A stretch of 64,000 bases of DNA from Pyxicephalus adspersus (Eukaryota; Chordata; Amphibia; Anura; Pyxicephalidae): the NCBI RefSeq assembly GCF_032062135.1, contig NC_092860.1, positions 130,810,755 through 130,874,754 of the forward strand, given 5' to 3'. Numbering within the stretch: the first letter of the stretch is position 1; each line of letters opens with the position of its first letter. Of the stretch, positions 50,501 to 59,500 are shown piece after piece. The notes below the pieces were generated by a model that ran no database searches, was not told the DNA's origin, and was given only the letters and a program-made list of their open reading frames with translations. The position numbers were made by a program, and so were the translations under genes.

Positions 50501-53500
50501 GAGGTAATGAATAATAGATTGGACCCCAGAAATATCTTTCACCACCCATTCAAGAAACGAGCTAAACAACTCAAACAAAGAACAAGAGATCGAACAACCC
50601 ATCGGCAAGCATTTGTCCACAAAAAATTCCCCTTTCCAACAACAACCAAGCAACCAAAAACTAGGAGAAACCACCAGCCTCTCCAATGGCAACTCCCTAA
50701 AGGGGCCCGCCATACGACCCAGGGCCACCTCCTTGTTCAGCTTGCCAGTAACCACCTCAGGATTCATCAATGCCGACTTCAAATTCCTCTTCACCCTGTG
50801 TATACTTACCAAATTACACGGTATCCTGAAACCCACCCTGAACCCCTCTTCCAAAGTTCTCACTGCCGATTGAACAGGATACCTACCTAGAAAAGGGGAC
50901 ATTCTTTCCACTTTCACCGGAGTCATCCCTTTTTCCTGCAAGCTCGCCAGGGCGCCCCCTACCCCTAGCCGAGCAACGGGAGCCTGAATGCCCTCCCCCA
51001 CATACGGAGCACTCGTGTTTGAAACGGCATGTGGTTCCAAATTTGCAGGTCCCCTCATTGAACAACCAGCACAAACCCTTTTTCTTACCTGCCAGGGATC
51101 CTGCTGGTCCTGGACCCCCGACACTACCCTGAAAGGGCTGTTGCCCCATCCTTGCCGACGTCATAAGTCGCATCCAGAGGCTGATGTCCTTATGATCCCA
51201 GCGCATTCCTGGCCGCAGTGCCATCTTCCCGTTGCCTCCTCTTCCTCCTGCGGCAGCTCCCCCTCCGTCACCGGATCTTCAGCCGCGACGCGACCTCCAT
51301 GTTCGCCCTCTTCCGGGCCCTGATTGATGATGTCACTTCCCCCCCCCTATGACAACCCCTGAACTTCCGCTCTGGGTCGCTCTACGCACTTCCGCCCACA
51401 GCTCCCGCCCTTCCGGTTGCAGGACACGTCCCTCTGCTGCCGATCCGCTCCTCCGCACTCTCCGCTGGACCACCGATGCTGCTGGGCTCACCTCCTGGGC
51501 TGGAGCCCCGACTGCCGCTCCCAACAAGCCGGACTCCGTCCTCCTGTACCGTCCTTCTCCTCGCCGGTCGGCGCCCCGACTGGTAAGCTGCTCCTCTTCT
51601 GGGCCCGCCGGTGCACCACGATTCCCACGGCGCGCGGACCGGCCACGCGGCGAAGCGCCTCGCTGCTGATCCACGGAGGGGTCCCGCCGGGGACAAGGAT
51701 TCCTCCCGGCTCCCCCACAGGACCCTTAGGATCTTCTCTTCACGGGGGGAGCCGGAGGGTCCCTTGCGGGGCTCCTGCGGCGGCGCTGGACCACCGGGGT
51801 AATACTGGGGCTCAAACGTTCCGGCGGCCTTGACCGCCGAGCGCGTCTCACATGGGGGGGATTCGGCATTTCCACCCCCTCTACCCCCTCCAGGGCGGCA
51901 GCCACTTGACCCTCTAGCCATGCAGTCCCCCTGGATTCCGCTGCCTGCCTCAGCCTCTTCATTAAATCTTCCACTGCAGCCATAGCATTAAGTCCAAGCG
52001 CTTTGTAAAACTGATGCCCCCACCCCTGGGACCCTTCTTTTAAATGCTGTCTATTCCCTTCCCCTTCTCACAATCACCAATCTGATACTTTTATTTTCCC
52101 GCACTTTATCCACTCCACACCCCCCTTTCTTTTTTTTTTTTTTTTTTTACTGAACTTTTAACCTCTCCTGCTCGTCCTTTTATCCCCCCCCCCCTGTCAC
52201 GAGGCCCCTTCGCCCACGTTGTTGCTTCAGGCCTGCTTTCCTGTGCCACTTTAGTATTCCAGTATCATCACATAAGATGCAGGATCAGCAGTCCTGCATT
52301 GCATATGGGGATAGCCCAGTCACCTACATGAAGTGTCAGAGATAAAAGAAGTAAGCATATCTGCTTATTCCTCATTCCCTTTCCAAACATGTATTTAATC
52401 CTTAAAGTGCAAGAGTCATTTTTACTTAACTTGATTTATCTGTAAGATACTAAATGTGTCACTCTGAAATCATGTGCTTTATCAAGCATGATTTGCATGT
52501 CAATAATTGCTGCAAAAACATCTAACATTTTTTTTTACAAAAGCATTTCACACAGCAAAGATCCTGCATTGGGAGTGTTTGGGAATTCTTCTTCTACACC
52601 ATAAACTGGGGTTCTTAGAATACTAACAAAGGGGATCTGATACATTACATCAATGCTGTGCTCCATATATGCTTTCAGGATTTTATTGCACATTCTAGAG
52701 GTTTGCCATGCTTTAATGTATTATTTTCTCAATGCCATCCTTTGGAATGAACATGTCTTTCTTTCTAGGTTTATTGAAGGAAATAAGATAGAGACTATTT
52801 CCAGACATGCCTTCCGTGGCCTCCGAGACCTCACTCACCTGTAAGTCTATCTAAATGAATTTCTTCTGTATTTATTTGATTTCTTGTAGCATCAGCTTGT
52901 AATAAATACTCCACTCTTACTTCCAGCTCTCTGGCCAATAACCACATTAAGACTCTGCCAAGAGACATCTTCAGTGATTTAAATTCCCTCATCGAGCTGT
53001 AAGTATGAAGGTTTACAGTAAGTGTGCGTCAGCAAAGTATTTCAGTTCTGTAAGGGCTCAATTTCACCATTGAGATATTGCATGCTTTATAGCAACACAT
53101 GCTATATGTGTTGGTATTGTGATCTATGCATTGTAAATAGAACCCCAATGCATCTCCAATCAATGGTGTCCTGTTTGTGCTATAGCACCCTATTCCATTG
53201 TCACATGCTCTGCTGCAGTGGTCGCCAACCTTTTCGGACATAAGAACCACTAAACTTACGTGCTCTGGACCGTGCATGCAGGGAGCCATGTGTCACTCAA
53301 ATGGGAAGAAACTTCCCCCATCGTGTCATCAAGATGCCAGAACCCGCCAACTCTCCCATTACAGGTCTGAGCCTGCGATGGGAGAGTGGGCGAGTTGTGT
53401 CCAGAGACATAACCCGCCCACCGACCTGAGCCCGCAATCCGTACGGGAGATATGGTCAGCGTCTCTGGCCAGTGTGCCCGCCTAGCCGGGTCCTTCACCT

Positions 53501-56500
53501 GACCCCACTGGGAGACGCACTGGCCAGAGCCACAGACCACTAAAATTTTCTTTGCAGACCACTGGTTCACGACCGCCGCTATGCTGCACAAAATAGTTTA
53601 CTCATTGAACCTAACACATGTCAACAATCGAGTATAGAACACAGTGATGTGATTGGAAAGTACAATCTAATCCAACTTTTTTTAATTAAAAACTTTTTAT
53701 ATAATTTATCTTGCTGTCTGTGTTCCTGTCTGCTGAGGAGTTTCTTCTCAATTTTATTATGGTCACCAGAACAGGAAGGGAGAAATGCTCCCTATAAGTG
53801 AACAAGACAGCAAAATAATAAATCCAATGCATAACATATTATTATGTATATATTATGTGTACATAGTGTATGTATAATATTATTATTATTAGTCATTATT
53901 TGTATAGCATCAACATATTACACCGTGCTGTACATTAAACAGAGGACAGACAGATACAGACAGTGACACAGGAGGAGGAGAGGACCCTGCCCGAAAGAGC
54001 TTTCAATCTAAGAGGTGGGGAGGTAACACACAGTAGGAGGGGGGATATGGAATGGTGGGAAGTAGTGAGAGTTTAAGAGACAGAAGAAGATGGGTAGACA
54101 AGTTTGAAAATATGGGTTTTGAGTGCTCTTTTAAATGGGCAGACAGTAGGAGCAAGCCGAATAGGATGAAAAAGACCATTCCAGAGAGTTGGGGCAGTTC
54201 TAAAAAAAGTCTTGGAGCCGTGCATGTGATGAGATTATGGATGAGGAATTCAGTGGTAAGTCGTTGGAGGAGTAAAGAGAGTGGCTGGGGAGTATTTTTT
54301 TTACCAGGTGAGAAAGGTAAGTGGGACAATAACTGTGGAGGGATTTGAAAGCAAAACACAGGAGCTTGAATTTGAATCTAAGGTGAAATGGAAGCTAATG
54401 AAGAAAACTACAAAGAGAGGCAATAGAAGAAGAGCGGTGGGAAGGATGGATAAGTCTGGCTGCAAAATTCATGAGATTCTAGACAAGAGACTCTAGTTAA
54501 TGGAATAAGCGTAAATCAAATGGGGGGTGATCTGGGGAGAGTGCAGGCAAGTGGCTTAGAGATTTTGGATCTTAAATTTTACTAATGGCTCTCCCCATTG
54601 CATGAAAGCCACAGACATCTGCATTCTCCCTCAAAGGTGCTCACTCTCTTTGGTCATACATTTTCCTGATTAATAACAGTAGAGCTAGAACTCAAACTTT
54701 AGTTTACAATGATCCTCTGGGGTTACTTATCCCGTAAACTTCATGAGAGATCATTGGTCTAGCTTTAATTTATTTTCACAATGTTCAACACATACCTCTA
54801 AACTATTACACTAATGGAGCTCTAAATGTACTTCATAAGTATATTGCACTGGACCTGCTAATGTACTTTTATGCACTATTTCCCAAAGCATAAATAATGC
54901 AACTAATATACTGTAAAGAGGAGGCTTAATTAATTGAATGTAAGGGGCTAATCCACAATACAAATGTAGGTATGTATAAAAAAGCAGTGTGGTATGTGTG
55001 GTAACCCATTGCAAGCAATGAGCCATCTTCTCTGTCTTATCCTTACTGCTTTAAGCACATACAATGACAAATGTTGTCATTGATTACTTTGGCTTTTATT
55101 ATATAGACCTAATAACTGTTAGGAATTGTTCTCTTGCGTTGTGCGAATCATTAAATGTGACCCTTTTTTAGCAGCCAAAGCACAGAGAATGCATATAATA
55201 GTGTACTGAATTGTGTGTTGGGTTGCCATTCATTTACAATAAATGGAACTGCAACATACCACACTTACAGAAGGTATGACTGACTGATACAATGCACAGT
55301 AAAGCATGCATTGTAATGCGTATCGCCATCAGCATGCATCAGTGTGAATGACCCCCTATGATATCCATACAACTCATATCCATCCACCCATATCCATAGA
55401 ACTCAGGTCCCTGATCAGGTTTTGTTTTGAGGGGTTGTGGGTGCTGATAAAAGACGTCAATCAATGTTTATGGCCACCCAGCCATGGAGGCTATGCAGTG
55501 CAGGCTGTGGGAAAAACTGTTAGCACAGTCAGGGGTGCCTACAACTGTTACTAATAATTATTATTTTTAAACTTTTTTAGAACCTATGTGCTGTATTAAC
55601 ACATAGTAAAAAATTTTACACAGTGCAGTGTGGCTCCAATACATCTATACTGCAGCACATCACAATGCGTGTCTGTGTCAGAAAAACTGATTAATGTTCA
55701 TTATTGTCTGCATTGACAGACAGGGCTTGGTGGCTCATTTAAATGAATATTCTTTCCTATTGCAACATTTACAGCAGAGGCCCTTGACACACATTTATTA
55801 ATACACATCAATACTAATAAGGAATAAAAAAGGTTGCTTTAACTGTTTGAGCGCCCCACATTTTTTTTTCAGTTTGCTCGCCCCAACATTACAAATGAAA
55901 TATTTTGTCTGAATCAATCTTGCAGTGCATGTCTTCTGTACATTATGTCTGGAGTTTCTATACATAAGAATAAAAATAATTATTATCTATAAAGAAACAG
56001 ACAGCCCCCTGTCATCAAATGTGCTATTTAACATCATATTACATCCAGATGAAAAGAAATCAGCGTACTGTCTATCTTTCTCTTCATATAGTTTGTCATT
56101 GAATAGGTCTCATTGTGCTATACATCAGTGACTCCATGATATTTGTATGTTGAGTTTTAGTCAGGTATACCCTGTGGTGAGATCACTTAAACAGGTGTGA
56201 GGAAGTGAAGACATTGCTGAAAATCCTTTATTTCCCATTAACACTAAACTCTAGGCTCCCCTTAAAAAGAATTCTTTATAGGGATCAGGCAGTTAAGGAA
56301 AATGTCAAGAAACAAACTAAAGTGTAATTTAGTAATTTAATTGGCTCACAAAATACAATGCAGTAGCTCCAAAATATAAAAATCATGCAGATGTACACCC
56401 TTGTACTACAATTAGACAAAAAAAAGTCTGCATCTGTGATTCTGCTTCTGTGGAGACAATGCATTTTCTAATTTAGTAATTAGACTAATGGCCTAATTGG

Positions 56501-59500
56501 TGCTAATTAATCATATGGGAATGTCAAGGCGTTCTCTTGTAGGGGAGTTGGAGCAGAACCATGAACAAGCAGTACTTCACTGGACAACCCTGGTGTGTTT
56601 GCAAAGTTGAATTACATTACATGAGTAGCTATGGTGTAGGAACATGAACTGTACTGAAAATATCTTAAAGTTGACCTATCCTGTCTATGCCTACTTGCCT
56701 TTTCTGACACGTACTCATTAACCTTTTAGGTAAATTACACTGAATTTTAGGATATAGTGCTTTTTTTACCTTTGAAAACTAACTATTAGTCATTTGGCCC
56801 ATTCTTCCTAATAATTCCGTGCCAGTACCACAAAATTTGCTGAATTAGAAATAAATAGTATAATGGAATGGGAGGTCAGCAAACCTTCCAGTAAAATTTT
56901 CCTTAGTCCTGCTCATCATCACCTGTGACTATGAGATGTCTCTTTTTATTGGGTCAATACAGTTGGGCAGGGAATTGCCAACATTATCCAAAAGCAAGTG
57001 TCTTGACCCTGCTGTCCTGCCACTACCATGGCATGGGGTGGGTTTGATTTTGATTGGATAAAAATACTGGATATGTCAGGTATGGGCAGAACTGCACTAC
57101 TGCTGTAGTATACAATTACAAAAAAAGTATACAATTGGTTTCAACAGTAAAGGAACTGCTTGATGTTATGCAAAGATATGTAGTCTTTGATCTCCCACCT
57201 TTAAAGTTTTCGTCAGATCCTAAAATAATCATTTTGGGCAAACTAGGTAATAATTTTCTATTTCCTTTATCTTTTTGTTGTAGGGATTTACGGGGCAACA
57301 TGTTTGAGTGTGACTGCAAAGCCAAATGGCTGTTTTCTTGGCTAAAGATGACAAACTCCACCGTGTCTGATGTGCTTTGTGATGGTCCTCCCGAATATCA
57401 AGGAAAAAAACTTAATGATGTGGCAAGCTTTGATTCAGAATGTATAACAACAGGTAGGTCTCAGATGAATACTTTTTAATATATGAAGAGATATAATAGA
57501 TGGAACAGTTTTGATGAAGTTTTGTCAAATATGTCAGAAGAAATTTAGGTTTCTATGCTTGCAAGAAGACGCTATCTAGAGTTAGTCATTATTGGAACTA
57601 AAGTTAAAAAATAAAAAATTGTTGCCAGGCAGGTCCTTCATTGTAGAAGGTGATGTCCTTTCTGCAATAAATCAAACTTACCTGGCTGATTACAATTTTT
57701 AACATCACTCACCTGTCCTTGCTCCATCGCAGGTACGGTCTTCACCTGGTCTTCTTCCGGCCACAGTACAACAGTAGTGGAAATACTGGAAGAAAGAGCC
57801 GTGCCCTTTAGTATTTACAATCTAAGGGGATAAGGGATAGAAAACAAGTAAGCGGTAATATTATAGTGTACTACAGGCGGACATGATGGCCAATTGGTAA
57901 CTGCCTAAAGTGTCCTACCAAACATTTAATGTATACCCGAAGATAGTTTTTAGATTGCATTTAAAGATAGTAGATTGGGGAGCGAAGGAAAATTTTATGT
58001 AACAAAACCTGTATGTAATATTGAAATAGAGTTAAAAAAGGATGCATATATAGAATATTTTATGTATATGTAGAATCTGCCTGAAGCAACCACTTTATAG
58101 AATCCATATAACTTGCACAGCACTAATTCAACTATATTCACTTTATTTGCAGATTTTGTTGTCCAGCAGATATTGACCTATCAGTCTGTGTCAGTGGATA
58201 CGTTTCAGTATAAGAATGATGTTTTTGTGGCAATAGCACAACCAAGTATGGAGAATTGCATGATTCTTGAATGGGACCACATTGAAATGAACTTCAGAAG
58301 CTATGATAATATAACAGGTACTGTGTGATTATTTTATTGATCATCTCTTAAGTAGCATTTTTATTTTTAAATGGACGATGATAGTTTCAAACCTTTGCTG
58401 GCTAAATAACATACAGCTTTATTTTTCTTGCCCTGCAAGATAATAATTGCCTGCCCTGGTAGGGAAGGGGGGGGTAAGGAGATTAGGGCAAATTCAGGAT
58501 ACTTTGAACAGATAACTTCGACAAGATAGAGGAAGCTATACAACAGCCCCTATGAACAAGTACTGGTAGACTGGATAGACATAGCTCACTTTAACAAGTT
58601 ACTAGGAACAAATATTTAGGTATAAATTTGCTTGTCAAGTTTGTATTTTTACTATCATGCCTACTCTCTTTCATCCCTACTATGTTTCATTTTCAAAAGA
58701 ATATTCAGGTAAATGTAACAGACAAATATACAAATTATCTTGGTTAACTAATTATTTGGTATTTATTCCATCTGAACAGTGTTATATTTTTTTGACAGAA
58801 GTAGCTTCTACAGCTTCCCAGTTTAAGCACAAACTCCCCTTGTAATGTTTAAAAGATAGGAAAAGGCTCATTTAAATGTCCTACTTTAAAAAAAAAAACA
58901 CCAGTTGAATAAAAGTCAATTTACAAACTAAAATGTTTTAACACATAACCTTATATTTCTTTTTTGATAGGTCAGTCCATTGTTGGATGTAAAGCCATAC
59001 TTATTGATGACCAGGTATTCATGGTGGTAGCTCAGCTATTCGGTGGCTCTCACATATACAAGTATGACGAAAGTTGGGCCAAGTTTACCAAGTTTCAAGA
59101 TATTGAAGTCTCACGTATATCCAAGCCAAATGATATTGAACTTTTTAAAATTGAAGGTGAAACATATTTTGTTATTGCTGACAGCTCAAAGGCTGGTCTA
59201 ACTACAGTGTATAAGTGGAATGGTAAAGGGTTTTATTCCTATCAGTCTCTTCATGAATGGTTTCGGGACACTGATGCAGAATTAGTTGAAATCGATGATA
59301 AGCCTCATCTTGTTCTATCCAGCCGGTCTCAAGTTCCTCTCATTTTGCAATGGAACAAAAGTACAATGAAATTCACCCCCCATAGTGACATCCCAAACAT
59401 GGAAGATGTTCTAGCAGTTAAGAGTTTCAAGATGAAAGATGAACTTTATATTGCATTGACCAGATTTATTGGGGACTCTAAAATCATGAAATGGAATGGA

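Larger units (their letters stand above)
47500..52200 (-). mobile_element. Ngaro-type (DIRS order) tyrosine-recombinase retrotransposon, degraded
   Basis: Read on the minus strand, the order is Gag (51983 to about 50883), RT-RNase H (about 51000-49560), tyrosine recombinase (about 49600-48688) and SGNH hydrolase (about 48600-47954). Gag, RT/RH, YR and hydrolase without a DAM methylase is the arrangement known for vertebrate Ngaro elements. It lies antisense in LGI2 intron 3. The composition is C-rich on the + strand, unlike the AT-rich surroundings. Exact ends were not found: homopolymer tracts near 47557-47578 and 52131-52150 lie close to them, but I could not identify the split direct repeats. 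Frameshifts, an internal RT deletion and a changed recombinase residue make it non-autonomous today. Confidence 0.88.

Noticed and set aside
48191..51833. Many + strand ORFs (up to 157 codons) across the retrotransposon
   Set aside because: They are shadows of the minus-strand Ngaro genes and of its C-rich composition.
47500..52200. LTR retrotransposon or endogenous retrovirus
   Set aside because: A tyrosine recombinase replaces the DDE integrase. No protease or envelope region and no LTRs are seen.
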